Shown: positions 1 through 11,444 of the stretch, one piece after another | Layout: every line of letters starts with the position of its first letter | How positions within the stretch are numbered: the first letter of the stretch is position 1 | Source: Eulemur rufifrons | Taxonomy: Eukaryota > Chordata > Mammalia > Primates > Lemuridae | NCBI RefSeq assembly: GCF_041146395.1 | Contig: NC_091010.1 | Location: forward strand, 49,930,001 to 49,994,000 | DNA length: 64,000 nucleotides | Reading direction: 5' to 3' | Translations under genes and position numbers: made by a program | The notes under the pieces: generated by a model | What the model was told of the DNA's origin: nothing | Database searches by the model: none | The model's input: the letters and a program-made list of their open reading frames with translations, nothing else

Positions 1-319
1 CACCGAAGTCACCCTCCTACAGAGGACAAATGACAGAGTAGAGGCAAGCACGAAGTCCTCTGGGGAGCAGAATAGCAGGAGGGGTCAGCTTTTCCTGGGG
101 AGTCATGAAGCTTGTAGGAGGGGCCACTGTGGAAGCTGAATGTGCCCCCAAGAAGGGGACCAACATGAGCCAAGGGGCAGAGGCCTGGCTAGTCGGGAGT
201 GACCGACAGGACTGCAGGGCATAGAGGAGATGGTAGGAGCTGAGGCCTGAGCAGCCCTTGGAACCAGCCCACAGAGATCCCGGCTGAGATGCCCAGATGT
301 TCTTGGGGACAACGGGACT

Positions 320-425
320 CCTCTGAGGTCCTTTAAGGAGAAAAGGGACATGATCAGCTTTATCCCAGTCTAGAAACTCCTTTTCCTGGGTCTGTCAGGG
401 AGATGGAGAGATTCTACTAACTGGG
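320..425 (-). mobile_element. Possible L2 fragment
   Basis: The plus strand reads 'gggacatgatcagctt' after a 'tttaaggag' lead, similar to a segment often seen in reverse-oriented L2 LINEs (gtgacatgatctga...). The match is short and diverged, so this is only a suggestion. Confidence 0.3.
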
Positions 426-2754
426 TTCCCCCAGAGCACTAGACCACTCAGGAGGCAGGAGGCAGAGCCTCAGTCTCCCCCACTGGCAACCCTCCTGGCC
501 CAGGCCCACCTTCAGACCGAGAACCCTAAGCAGAAGGTTACTCCTCCCAATCAGAGAGCCAGGGATGGGCCATGGTGGGAAACCCCACAGTGGAATGGAG
601 ACTACCTGGAACTGCCGCCATATAATGGCCTCAGTTTTCCAATCTGGGAAGTGGACATGCAAAGGAATGAGGCTGGGAGATGCAGAGAGGGGAGGGTCAG
701 GAGACCCCCAGCCCTTCAGTGCTGACCTCCTGCTGGGCTCAGACTTCCTGCCCCACCTCGTCTGCCTGTGCCCAGTCCCTCATCCCTCCTACAAAGGAAA
801 GCATTGATTCCTGGAGGCAAGTGTGTCCTGGACAGACGGATAATAGAAACAAGCTCAGCTATTTGGGCAGCAAAAAAATTCTAGTCCCACCAACCAGGAA
901 GTGGAGACTTGTATAAATGTCATTAACATGGCAAAGGGTGAGCTGGTCGTTCTCACACACTCTCTCTCACACCCTTCTCTGCCCCCCTCCAGGGGATATT
1001 TATTTTGTCCCCTGGACAAACACTGCAAATATGTATTTCACCCCCAGGAACAGGGTAGATGGAGTCACTTAAAAATTGTCAGTCTGGGCCTCTGCAGTGT
1101 AGCTTACTCAGTCTAATGAAAGTCTTCAACTTGTTGAGGCCCCAGAGCCATGAAATATTAACCACATAACCAAGCTGCCCTTTAAATTAATTTATGAAGT
1201 TAAAAAAGAAATGCCTTTGGAACCCCTCTTCATAGACACCTGGCCCTCAAGTGCCACATAAAACAATCACTTGGCTGGTGCGTGGTAAGTTTTCCATGAT
1301 TCTCATCCAATTTGCTATCCATATATGTTTACAACGAACACTGAGATCGGGGCTGTGAAACCGCCATTAGGTGGAGGCACTGGCCGGCCAGCGAGGGCAG
1401 GGAGCCCGAAGTCTGGGGAGGTCCCCTGCACAGTCAGACTTTCCACGTCTGAGTCCTTGCCGAGGAGCCGGCTGCTCCGGGTGCACAGCCAGCCTCACGA
1501 TTTTGGGTGCATTCGAATTCCCATCAAATCCCAGACTCTGAGCCCACAGTGTCTAGCAGGTCCACAGAAGAGGCTGGGCAGCCAAGCAGGGCCGGATATG
1601 CAGGGTGCCATAAATAAAGACTCCAGAGGCCGTGGGCAGTGTGTAAACAAGGACAGGTATCGACAAGGGAAGGGCTGAGCATGGCCATGAAGTTGGCTAT
1701 GGCTGGCAGTGATGGTGAGTGACCACGGACCCGACTATCTGGTGTCAGAGCTGTCAAATGCAACACTGGCTGGCAGTGGCCAAGGACTGCTCGCTGCTGG
1801 TTTATCCCTAATGACCATTCCAAGGTCAGTGGGTTTCTCAGACAATCAGACCACAGATCCCAGCTTCTAGTTCTGCAGAATTAAAGGTCGCTCTCCACTG
1901 CCCTGCCCCCCACTGTCATTCCCAGAGTAAATCACTGCCCGTGAGGGGGCTGTCTGCTTGGTGAACCCATGACACCGCTCCTTGTCTGGCGCTGGGCAGT
2001 TCCATCTGCGCTAATCAGGTTAGGAGGCCCTTCCTCTGGCAGACCCCACTTCAGTGGCTCCCCAGCCACCAGCTGCACACTGGAACCCCAGAGCCCCCCC
2101 TGAATCAGGAGTTCTGTTCAAAGCCTGATCCCAGGAGATAAGAGGCTATCTATCTATCAGTCCCCCTCCGGATGATCCGCAGGCAGCATTTCCACGGAGC
2201 CCAACTGCAGACGTCTCGGGCTCCACCAGCTCAGAGGCTGATTTCGGCCACAAATCCCAGCTGGAAAAGCCTTCCTCCCACCCTCTGCCCCCTGCTCCAT
2301 CAGCTTTGCCCATTTACTTAACTTCTTGGGAAAGGAATAAAGAGAAAAGCTCAGGCTGTAGCCATCAGTTTAACCAGAAACAGCGAATGCCTTTTAAAGA
2401 GAAAGAATGAATATTGATCTGAAGAAGAGGAGCTTGTAACTTAGGGGAATTCACCGCTGGGCATCCTTTTAGAATAAGGCAGAACACATGACCAAGCGGA
2501 AGCCACACGGTCACCAGATTCAAACTTCAGTCTGATGGAGAGCACATGGGAGCACTTGTCTTGTCTATAGGCTTGGGAATACCAGTTAATACATTTAGCA
2601 ATTTGGTTTTTATTTAAATATTTAAACATTTTTATTGCTAAGCAGCATGATTCATACTTATAAAATATTAAGGTAGAAAGGGGCCTTATGGGTAGTATCT
2701 CTGTGTAAGCACAGCGTACTTCAGGAGTCATAAGACACTGTGATATATTTTCTC

Positions 2755-2870
2755 CCACTCCGTGAGATAGTTGTTTCATACCCATTTTACAGATAAGGCA
2801 ACTGGGGCTCAAAGAGGTAAAGCAACTTGCCTAAGGTCACACAGCTAGGATGTGGACACCATGAATACCA
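2755..2870 (-). mobile_element. MIR SINE, reverse orientation
   Basis: Shows the reverse-complement MIR core: 'cccattttacagataagg', then 'gcaacttgcctaaggtcac' and 'acagctagga'. MIRs are tRNA-derived SINEs that were active early in mammalian evolution. Confidence 0.75.
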
Positions 2871-3106
2871 GCACTTGTGACAAAACTTTATATCACACTT
2901 GCGTCTCCTAGAGATTCTTGAGTCAGACACCACGGCAGGCTTTGTTGAAGAAATTCTATCTCTATTAAAGCTAGTGGTGCCCAGTAGGAACATTAAATTA
3001 TTTAATGTTTGCTTTTTTATTCCTTTGCTTGTTTTCATTTTTTACTTGCTTTTTTACTTCTTGTTTTTCATTTGCTTGTTTATTTAATACAGATTGTCTG
3101 GGCCTT

Positions 3107-3345
3107 GTAATAATAACAAAAGCATCTCCTGAATGCTTGCTCTGAGCCGGACGCTGCGCCTCTGCCGCACGCGTGTCAGCACATTCCACCCCCACCGTCC
3201 TCTGTGGGGGTGCTGCTCTCCTCCCTACTGCACACATGTGGAAACTGAGGCTCAGGGAAGTTAAGTAACTTGCCCAAGCTCACAAAGCAAGTCAGGAGTT
3301 TGAACCCAGGCAGTCTGGCCGTCCAGAGCCCGTGTGCCGAGGACA
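3107..3345 (-). mobile_element. MIR SINE, reverse orientation
   Basis: A near-full MIR on the minus strand. It starts with 'aataataacaaaagcatctc', passes the 'ggaaactgaggctcagg' and 'taagtaacttgcccaag' core, and ends at 'tttgaacccaggcagtctgg'. It ends about 510 bp from the exon at 3856. Confidence 0.82.
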
Positions 3346-3855
3346 CTGGGGTGGAGGCCTGTCATCCTCATTGCAGAGGTCCTGGGCTCTGATCAAAGCA
3401 GACAGACAGTCGGGGTCTGGCTCCTGACACTGCCATCCCTCTCCTGCCTGCTCTCGGGCACTGGCTGTGTTCACGTGTGCGTGTGTAAGCATTTGCATTG
3501 ATAAAGATGTGTGTATGAACATGTATGGCTATCAAGATTCATGTGAATAAACAAATGTGTATTCCACATGCATCGAACTCAGAACTGATTCCAGCAACAT
3601 CCCAAAAGCAATTCAAAGAAACAGTTCTGTGTCCAGCAAAATGCCACATTGAGAAGAATCCCTTCGGCAGGGTGGAAGGGATTTAAAACAGCATTTTGTA
3701 AACACGGCTATGTCCCCACGCCCACCCCTCTGGCCGGGAAACGCCAGGCCTCAGGAGGGTTTTGTCCCGACAGCCTTCCCTCCCAGATGGACGGACTCTC
3801 AGGATTTGGGTCACACCCTCCTCGACCCCCTCCCCAGCCCCAGGTACACCCTTAC

Positions 3856-3932
3856 CCGGCAGTACTCATCGATGGGCTTCAGCCTCTTCACAGCTACGTC
3901 CCGGATGTGGCTTCTCCGGAAGAGGATCTTGC
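3856..3932 (-). CDS. SH3PXD2A: SH3PXD2A exon, PX domain residues 77-102
   Basis: A 77-bp exon that completes the split Gly77 codon and ends in phase 0 before a 'gtaagg' donor. It encodes [18 protein letters not shown] followed by KPIDEYCR, the C-terminal helical part of the PX domain. The Arg in VKRL corresponds to R93 of human TKS5, the second arginine needed for phosphoinositide binding, and is intact. Lys95 and Arg102 match TKS5; TKS4 has Ile and Lys there. With the previous exon it totals 153 bp, so loss of either alone shifts the frame while loss of both does not. Confidence 0.97.
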
Positions 3933-4619
3933 CTGGAAGAGAGGTGCTCGTGAGCGGTTGATCCTGGCTAAAACTGCCACATGGGCCCTCTCGTTCCCCT
4001 CTCCCTTGCCTCTCAGCATCTTAGCCGGCCACCACCTGTGCCCACTGTCGGGAAACAAGAGAGGAGCGGTCACCTCTCCTGGGGGACAGGAGGCGCCCAA
4101 GGCTGAGGGCCCAGGCCCTCTCTGGCAGGGGAGGAGCCCTGGAGGCTGCCATCTTGGGCTTCTATGAACAACTTGGCCAGGTCACCTTCTAATGGCAGAA
4201 TCAGTGCCCGACGTGGGCGTGGCTGCCAAGTGACCTAGCAAATACACACAAAGTACGGCCCAACCCACATGCTATGTTTTGTTTTCAGGCCCATCCCTCC
4301 TTGAGAAATCGGCATTCGTTCCTGCCAGCCGGGCAGGAATTCGCATTTCTCAGTTTAGGTGGTGGCTACTTCCAGGGCGGGCACAAGCCAACACCAAGGG
4401 AAGCGTGCCCCAGCCTGTACCCTGACCTCTCTGTGCACACAGCCTCCAGCCATACGGGCCACGGCCAGCCGGGCTGGAATACCCCTCCACAGGTGTGGGC
4501 AAGGCTTACGGGAAACAGCAGCCCCTAAGACCTTCCCAGCAGGCTCTTCCAAGTTGGCTACATTTAATCATGACAAATACATCAATGCGTAGTCTTTGTC
4601 CAGTCTGTGAAATTTAGAA

Positions 4620-4870
4620 TCTGAACTCCTTGGTCTGACATTCAAGGCCTTACACACTGACTTCTGTGCCTATCAATGTCTAGGGCCAAGGCCACCTTTT
4701 CAGAAGGCCTTTCTTGATTGCCCGAGCTGGGAGTAATGTCCCTCTTTCCAGAACATCCATAGCATGTTGTCCGTTCCTAGGGCACTCACCACATTCTCTG
4801 GGGTGCGATAGCATTTGTGACCCTATGGGGCTCACAGAGCCTAGCACATGAGGAAGTGCTCGCCACACCT
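4620..4870 (+). mobile_element. L2 LINE 3' fragment
   Basis: Contains degenerate L2 3'-end landmarks in order: 'gaaggcctttcttgattgcc', a 'ggcactcaccacattctctg' segment, and a closing 'cctagcacatgaggaagtgc'. It is strongly diverged. Confidence 0.5.
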
Positions 4871-4914
4871 ACACCAAGCATCTGCTGCCCCAGTCTGCCC
4901 AGTTTCCCTTTAGA

Positions 4915-5840
4915 GAAGGCTTCCTCCATTCCCAGTTCTTGTGGTATCAGTAGGGCTAATCACACCCCCCAGCAAAGGGTGGGCATGTGTGCAGCCTAGT
5001 TAACCAGAGTCACCGTGATTGGCTCAGGGATGGGTGGGGACCCAATCTGGACCAATGAGGGTCAGTCCTGAGACTTCTTTCTCCCACAGTTGCTAAGGGG
5101 GCAGGATGAAAGCCTGGTACTTCTAGTAGCCAACTTTATTGTTTTTTATTTTTATTTTTTTCTATTTTTACCAGACTAGTAGCCAACTTTATCATTGCCT
5201 GAGAAGAAAACGGAATGAGAGAAAGGAACTGTGCCTGGCACAAGGTAGATGCTCAATAAAAGCTTTTTGAATGATTGAAAAGCAGAGTTGGCCAGGTGTA
5301 GTGGCTCAAGCCTGTAATCCTAGCACTCTGGGAGGCCGAGGCAGGAAGATCACTTGAGGTCAGAAGTTCAAGACCAGACTCAGCAAGAGCAAGACCCTGT
5401 CTCTACCAAAAATAGAAATAATTAGCTGGGAACTACTAAAAATAGAAAAAAAATTAGCTGGGCATGGTGGCGCATGCCTGTAGTCCCAGCTACTAGGGAG
5501 GCTGAGGCAAGAGGATTGTTTGAACCTGGGAGTTTGAGGTTGCTGTGAGCTAGGCTAATGCCACAGTACTCTAGCCCAGGCAACAGCGCAAGACTCTGTC
5601 TCAAAAATAAAAAAAAAGAAAAGAGAAAAAAAAGAAAAAGAAAAGAAAAGAAAAGCAGAGCTGAGAGATGGTCAGGGACAGATTCCTTTCACATCATTTC
5701 AGCAGCTGGATATCGCTGTTCCTGAACCTAGGGCCTACCTGGTACTTTTCACTTGTGTGAAACAATAAAATTCTCCTTTTTATTTAAACTAGTTGGAGCT
5801 GGGGATGTTTATCACTTGCACTAAAGGGATCTTAATTAAG
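4915..5840 (+). mobile_element. Ancient LTR-like repeat split by an Alu
   Basis: The flanks of the Alu at 5290 resemble two other places in this window (9755-10225 and 58845-59315). Shared features are a 'gattggctcag' or 'ccaatcagag'-type block, 'gcagagctgagagat', a 'caataaaattctcctttt' segment and a terminal 'cttgcacta' type end. This fits an old MaLR/LTR-type repeat, but I cannot name the family with certainty. An L2-like tail (5230-5275) sits just before the Alu. Confidence 0.45.
5290..5649 (+). mobile_element. Full-length Alu, strepsirrhine type
   Basis: Starts 'ggccaggtgtagtggctca', has both Alu arms, and ends in an A/AAAAG-rich tail. The middle linker is duplicated: 'aataattagctgggaac' is followed by a second 'aaaaattagctgggcatgg'. 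I associate this form with lemur/galago Alus. Target-site duplications of about 13 bp flank it (5277-5289 'gaaaagcagagtt' and 5650-5662 'gaaaagcagagct', one mismatch). It inserted into older repeat sequence. Confidence 0.96.
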
Positions 5841-5849
5841 ATAATTTCC

Positions 5850-8280
5850 TTTGCATGTGAGCAAATATGTGGACTGCATGGTAATCCACATCAGCTGCTT
5901 CTGCCAAGGCCCAAGTGAAGTACTGAGAAAGACCAGCCCCACATGCAGCCCCAGAAACGAGCATTTGAATGCAAGTTTTTTTTATCTGGGAGGAAACCCC
6001 AGGATATATCATTAGGGTGGCAGGGAAGTCAGGCAGGGAAGGGAAGGAAGCAACTGGAGCTCAATCCTACTGGGGAACTCCGGAAGATGGTGCAGAACAC
6101 ACCTCCCAGATATCCCAACCGAGGGCGGGGAGGCTGGGGCATTGACCCACCAGCTCCCTGCCTGTCGTGGAGGGCTGCTCCCGCGGGCATTGACTCTGGC
6201 ACTTCCCACGGCCAGCACAAAGCTCTCAGACAGAGCCCCGGTGGTAAGCAGCCTTTGGCAGGCAGAGGTGAATGGTAAGGGGATCCGGGGGCACAAAAGC
6301 AGCTGCTGCAGCCGTCCCCGACTTCCCTGCCACCACAGGCACTAGTCACCAGCCCTGCTGGAGTCGGACAGTGGAACACTTGTGTCCCATCACGCGTGAC
6401 CCACTTCCCATTTGTGTCTCTCATCTCTGCACCATCGGTGTGCAGCTCCTCCTCCTGTCTGCCCCACACTGCGGGTAGCACGGGCTTTGCACTCCCGGGC
6501 GCTCAGTGAGTGCTCGCTGGTTCGCTGGCTGTCGTCTCCTGGGCTTCTGCTCAAGCTCTCCTCTTCCCTTTCCCTCTGAAGCCAGAGAGCGGGCCCACTT
6601 CCCTGTCAGACGGACAACACTGTGCAGACGGAACGATGTCAGCAAGATAAAGAGGCCCTGCCATGTGTTCCTCTCGCAAGGAGATAAAACGTGTTTTATC
6701 GAGACATTGGAGACGGCCGCCTTTCCTTGGGGGAAGATGTCACAGATTTGGTATTCCTCGCCTCTTGGCCTCCTACCCTTTTTTGGTTGTCTGTCACTTT
6801 ATTGCTTGCGTGTGCCATGGGGGCATGTGTGTGCGGCCATGGGGACGCTGTGTAAAAATAAACACACCAGGAGACCTGCTCTCAGGACGGACAAGATGAC
6901 GGGTGGCCCTGGGGCTGGAATTCTGGGCCTTCTACCTAAGCCGCTGTCCGTCGGGAGCTGGAGGGTGCCCAGACCCTGTGACACCAGCGGTCGAGCGGGG
7001 CCCTGAAGGACCGTCTGAGAAACAGGGGGACGAAAGGCGGACTATAGGTGGGGCCAGGGCCCACAAATCTGCATGGAGCAGAGGCCTCATCCTCCAGAAA
7101 TGGTATTCCAGCCTTTTCTCATCTTGTCAAAGGACAGGGAAAGGAGGGAGATGGGGAGACAAACTGGGTCCCTCCCAGCCCCCCAGCTCAAGGCTGGCCA
7201 AACCGCTTGTCTTGTATCCCTGAAATATAGATATTGTTCCTGCCCCAGCTGCACAGAACCAGTAAAAAAAAAAAAAAAAATTTAAGGAACACTGAAGGCC
7301 TCCATAGGCACAGGAGGTTCTGAGAAGGGAGGGCTGGGGGGAGGCAGGAGGCGGGCGGGAGGGCTCTGCCTGTGTCCTCACGGGCACTGGGCCCTGCACA
7401 CAGCACCCCTCCTCGCCCCTCGAGCCCACTCTGCGGGTGAGGCCACCAGGGCACAGGGGTGACACCTCCCCGTCCCCTCCGCCAGGCTCGTGGGTCTGCC
7501 GCTCAGCTGCGAGGTCAGAGGGGAATTTCTGTACACGCCAATTCCCAGTTGACTTTTTGGAACCCAACAGGGCTTCCCTCTTTCCCGCTGAAATCCTGAC
7601 AGGAGCAACGTTTTCTTTTCCTGGGGCTTTGGCACCGCCAGCCAGTGGGGGGAAGAGGGAGGGTCCTGGAAGGGATTCTCCGGTCCTGACTGCTCTGTTA
7701 GGAATCCAAACCGCACTCGGAGAGCCAAACCGGTGACCCTATTAAAAGGAAGAGAGAAAAAAGGCGGAGGAGGAAAATCCCCATTAAGGAAGCCGAGACC
7801 ACAGGGCATTAAAGGAGTCTTGTGAATGTAATTCAGCCTGTTGACTGGAGGCAAGGCTTCTGCCCCAGTCTGCAAAGCCAAGCGTGTAAGGAAGACCACT
7901 CGGGCATGGGACAGACCTAGCTGCTCAGGGCTGAACTCATTCCTGAAAGCCCAGAAGAAAGCTGCGGAGCCTGCGGCGTGGGAGCATGAGGTGGAGGTCC
8001 CTCTTCCCGCCACTCTGGACTGGGCTGAGAAGCTGGGACCAGTGAAGGAGCAGGGGTCTCAGGTGACAGTCCTGGGTTCAAGTCCTGCCGGGGCCTCAGG
8101 CTGGCTGTGCACCCCTGGAGCAGGCCCTGCCTCCACTGGGGCCTCTGCACTCCCCTCTGGCCCTGGGCTCCACGGCTGCTCCGTCCAGGGGCCCTGAGAT
8201 CGATTTACAACTGCACGGGGTGGGGGGCCGCATAAGTAGGCAGAGGAGGGGCGAGAGGGCATCCCAGTAGCTGAGTGCTC
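5850..8280. other. Unannotated intronic stretch
   Basis: No gene or confidently named repeat. A 17-base A run sits at 7264-7280 without an Alu or recognisable retrocopy upstream. Around 6300-6530 the sequence vaguely resembles an L2 3' end ('gctcagtgagtgctcgctgg'). Confidence 0.6.
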
Positions 8281-8289
8281 ACCCCACTC

Positions 8290-8468
8290 CAGGCACACGC
8301 TAAGAGCTCACCACTGGGTTTTCCTGCTTAATCCTCACAACCACCTTGAAGTGAGTACTTCGACCAGGCCCACTTTGTCCAGGAGGAAATGTGGCTCAGA
8401 GAGGTTGAAGGACTGTCCAAAGTCACACAGCTATCAAGTGACTGAGCTGGGATTTCAACCTGGGCTTA
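8290..8468 (-). mobile_element. MIR SINE, reverse orientation
   Basis: MIR order on the minus strand: 'cttaatcctcacaaccacct', 'ctcagagaggttgaagg', 'aagtcacacagctatcaagt', 'gagctgggatttcaacct'. Confidence 0.82.
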
Positions 8469-8479
8469 TAAAGTTTGGT

Positions 8480-8600
8480 GAATGAGATGGAGCATGTAGG
8501 CAACAATCCAGAGAGTTCTTTGGGCTTGGGTCATGTAAGGCCTTGAGAGCCATGGTAGGCTTTGGATTTTACTCTGTATGTGAAGGGAGCTGAGAGCAGT
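8480..8600 (-). mobile_element. L2 LINE fragment, reverse orientation
   Basis: Contains 'gtaaggccttgagagccatg' and 'ggctttggattttactctg', characteristic of reverse-oriented L2. It directly abuts the MIR before it. Confidence 0.65.
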
Positions 8601-8778
8601 TAAACCCCTAGGCCAGCCTCAGCCTGCAGGGCCCTCCTGTGAACAGAGGTGCTTATGGGACCCCCATGAGGGTCAGAGGCTGGGGGCCCTGCAAGAGCAG
8701 AGATACCAGACACACTGGCCTCCCACTGGCCAGGAGCCCCCACCCTAGCTGTGAAGAGTTCCGCAGCAACTTCCATGA

Positions 8779-8830
8779 CCTAGGTATGCCTAGGTATGTG
8801 TTCTTACAAATGGGCTAGCACCCATTTGTA
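8779..8830. repeat. Tandem 10-mer plus 10-bp inverted repeat
   Basis: Two tandem copies of 'cctaggtatg' (8779-8798) are followed by a perfect inverted repeat: 'tacaaatggg' (8805-8814), spacer 'ctagca', 'cccatttgta' (8821-8830). Both are read directly from the sequence; no known element explains them. Confidence 0.9.
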
Positions 8831-8934
8831 CAGGGCTAATGACAGGGTACCGGCTACAGGGGCCTCTTTTGATCTGCACAGGCTGATCTGTTCTCGGCAG
8901 CCTCTCCTCGTGGAGATTCACAGGGTCTATGAGT

Positions 8935-9065
8935 GCAGGTATAACTCCCTCTTCCCTGCCTTTTCTGCCGCCTGGAATGCCATTCATTCTTCAAAGACTT
9001 CCCTCCCTCCCATCCTTCCTTCCATCCTTCCTTCCATCGATCTACCCAGCACTGTCTTGATGGAG
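8935..9065 (+). mobile_element. L2 fragment with a CTTCC-rich simple repeat
   Basis: 'cctggaatgccattcattct' followed by 'cttcaaagacttccctccct' fits an L2 3' region. It merges into a (CCATCCTTCCTT)n-like tract at about 9001-9040. Confidence 0.45.
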
Positions 9066-9069
9066 GCCT

Positions 9070-9515
9070 GAAGTGCCGGGCTCTGCCCCAGGGGCCGGGA
9101 GCACTGCAGCGAGCAAGATGGACAAGGGCCAAGGGCTTTGCTCTCAAGGTGTTTACACGCTAACTGGGGAGCAGGTGTGCAGGGGAGGGAGACAGCGTGC
9201 ATTTTCAGATCTAGTGAGGGGTTTGGTTATACTTCCATGTCTCCTTCCACCTCTACAAAGAGAATCAAACAGGGTAATGTGAAGAGGGGTGCCTGGAGGG
9301 AGGGAGAGTTCAGACAGTACTCAGGGAAGTCTCTCTGGGGTCCAGCGGAGACTTGGAGGAGGAGAAGGAGCCAGTTGTGCAAAGCTCACGGGCAAGAGGG
9401 CTCGGCCAGAGGGAATGCACAGCAAAGGCCCTGAGGCAGAAAGAACCAGAAGTGCTGGAAGATAGAAGAGAGGCTGTGTAGGGCCTACAGCCACAGAAAG
9501 GAGTTTGCTTTTACT
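9070..9515 (-). mobile_element. L2 LINE fragment, reverse orientation
   Basis: Reverse L2 landmarks: 'gctctcaaggtgtttacacg', 'gagggaatgcacagcaaagg', 'ccctgaggcagaaagaac', and 'ggagtttgcttttactcta' at the end. Confidence 0.65.
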
Positions 9516-9754
9516 CTAGGTGTCCTTGGGCTTGCCCACCCAAATCCCTTCCTGCCCTTACGGCTCGAGCTCCATGCTGCCTCCTCCATGAAGCCGGTGG
9601 GGAAAGGTCCACAGCCCAGGGGGTCCTGACTCTGCGCCTGAGTTCTGGCTCCCACGAGTCTCTCGTTTAGATCCATGCCAAGGGCCGGCCTCTGGCTTGA
9701 AGTCTAGCATGGAAGGCACTGGCAGGTTTTGCCTGCCAGCCTTTATTTTTATTA

Positions 9755-10225
9755 CAGTGCCCTAATTTTCTTTTGGGGAACAATCTCTCCTTCATTCTCA
9801 GTCCATGTGATTTCAGTGGGGCTGGTCCCACCCCACACTCCAGGGATAATCGGCCAGTAGAGTCCAGCCACGGGCATGTGACCCACGTCAGTCGAGTAGG
9901 ACTCAGCCTGGGACTTTTGCGGGGACGACCAGAAGAGAAGTGCTTCCTTTCCACGGCTACTGCTCACTCATAAACTGTAAGCCCCAAACTGCTCGGGAGC
10001 ATCTTTGTGTATCTCTGCCACCATTTGGGGGAAGCCTGTCTGAGAATGAAGTCAACAGAAAAGAAAGCAGAGCTGAGAGTGTGACAGACACAGATGTGGT
10101 CACCCAGACCCAGCTATGCCTGAAACCATGACTCCTGGTTTTCAGTTAGGTGAACCAATACATTTCCCCTTTTTTCTCAAGCCAGATTGAGATGGGTCTA
10201 TTTCTTGTCATCAGGCGAGTCCTGA
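9755..10225 (+). mobile_element. Ancient LTR-like repeat, second copy
   Basis: Same layout as the repeats at 4915-5840 and 58845-59315: 'catgtgacccacgtcagtcg', 'tgagaatgaagtcaacag', 'gcagagctgagagtg', 'ccaatacatttccccttttt', 'aagccagattgagatgggt' and a closing 'gagtcctgactagga'. I read it as a MaLR-like LTR; the exact family is uncertain. Confidence 0.5.
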
Positions 10226-10227
10226 CT

Positions 10228-10425
10228 AGGACATCTGGCTCTGCCATTTACTGTTATGTGACATGGGACAAGTTACAACCCGTTTGAATCTCGGTTTCCT
10301 CAACCTGCAAAATGGGACAGTAATGCTTAACTCAAAGAATTATTGTGAGGAGTCAAGGAAAAGCATAAAACACAGAGCACAGCCCATAATAAATGTTGAG
10401 CAAATGGGGTCTCTTATTAGTTGAT
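10228..10425 (+). mobile_element. MIR SINE
   Basis: Forward MIR: 'tctggctctgccatttactg', 'gggacaagttacaaccc', 'cggtttcctcaacctgcaaa', 'attattgtgaggagtcaag' and 'cataataaatgttgagcaa'. Confidence 0.82.
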
Positions 10426-10429
10426 AATT

Positions 10430-11180
10430 TCAGGTCAGGTGGGTGGGGTGGGGGGACAGCCTGGCCCCACCTGTCTCCTTGCTGGCCACGTGGAACCCAA
10501 GCACCCCAGGCGTTCCTCAGGTATCCCGTCTATCAACCTGTCTTCCCCTCCAAGGCCAGACACGAACTCCTCTCAGCCTGCAGCAACCTCTCCTCATTCA
10601 CCAACCCATGAACACACCTGTGTGCTCCCCAGAGCTCCCGTTTCTCCTCCAAAAGGCATGTCTCCACCCGCCCAATCCGAAGTGTGGAGGACGTGACACC
10701 ACGGTGAGACGGCTGATGGTTCATTGACCCGCCCACCTGGGGCATTCTGGGGTGACTCATGCAGGTGCGTCTCCCCATTCCAGCACTCCCCGCCCCCCTC
10801 CCATACACTCAGGGAAACACACTTGCAAAAATCCACAGGGTTTCGCCATAGAGCGAAACCTTAAGTCTCCCGCAGCCACGGTATGCTTACGGGAAGCTTC
10901 AGTGCCCCTGGGAGGGAAAAATGAGCTCCCTAATTCTGGTTTGGAGGTACCCGTACCCAGCACACAGAGCCAGGTTGAATCAAACAACATCTTTCTTTCC
11001 CTCATCCCCAGGCAGGTCAGCTGGGATTTATGGGCGTTTGCCAGAGATGAGCACCTGGCCCAGGTCCAGCAGAGGTATTGCTACGTCTTTGCTAAACAAA
11101 ATAGAATTGAAGGCTCTTGGAGCAGCTTTGTAGAGCTGTGGGCCCAGAACAATTTCTTTCTTTCTTTTTCTTAAAAACAA
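10430..11180. other. Unannotated intronic stretch
   Basis: No gene and no repeat that I recognise. It contains a short G-rich tract near 10436-10457. Confidence 0.6.
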
Positions 11181-11184
11181 AACT

Positions 11185-11292
11185 CTCTTTTTTTTTCTAA
11201 GAGACAGGATCTGGCTATGTTGCCCAGGCTGGCCTTGAACTCCTGGTCTCAATTGATGTTCCTGCCTCAGCCTCCCAAAGCTCTGGGATTAC
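11185..11292 (-). mobile_element. Alu monomer (FLAM/FRAM-like), reverse orientation
   Basis: Begins with a T-rich tail, then 'gagacaggatctggctatgt', 'tgcccaggctggccttgaac', and ends 'cctcccaaagctctgggatt'. Only one Alu arm is present. A 9-bp repeat 'aacaaaact' on both sides (11176-11184 and 11293-11301) looks like the target-site duplication, so this inserted as a monomer. Confidence 0.82.
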
Positions 11293-11293
11293 A

Positions 11294-11440
11294 ACAAAAC
11301 TTTTTATTGACATATAATATACACACAGAAAAGTGCATATACATGTGTACAACTCAATGAATTTTCAAACACCAAACCCACCTATGTAACTAACTAGCAC
11401 CCAGATCAAGAAACATGAGCCTCGCCTGCACCCCAGAAGA
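11294..11440. mobile_element. Possible old LINE-1 3' fragment
   Basis: 'tttttattgacatataatat', 'gtgtacaactcaatgaattt' and 'gcacccagatcaagaaacat' match a pattern common in ancient L1 3' regions. The Alu monomer inserted into its edge. Confidence 0.4.
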
Positions 11441-11444
11441 CCTT

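Larger units (their letters stand above)
1..3855 (-). other. SH3PXD2A: Intron downstream of the residue 77-102 exon (partial)
   Basis: A phase-0 intron whose donor (gtaagg) abuts the exon at 3856; its acceptor is outside the window. Two clear MIRs lie at 2755-3345. The stretch from about 430 to 2750 has no open reading frame worth calling and no repeat I can name with confidence; it includes an A/T-rich, possibly conserved patch near 1140-1215. Confidence 0.9.

Noticed and set aside
3649..4167. 172-codon open frame on the plus strand over the exon at 3856
   Set aside because: It is antisense to a real PX exon, its composition is Pro/Gly/Ser-rich, and there is no family resemblance. Its length is explained by the coding strand opposite and high GC.
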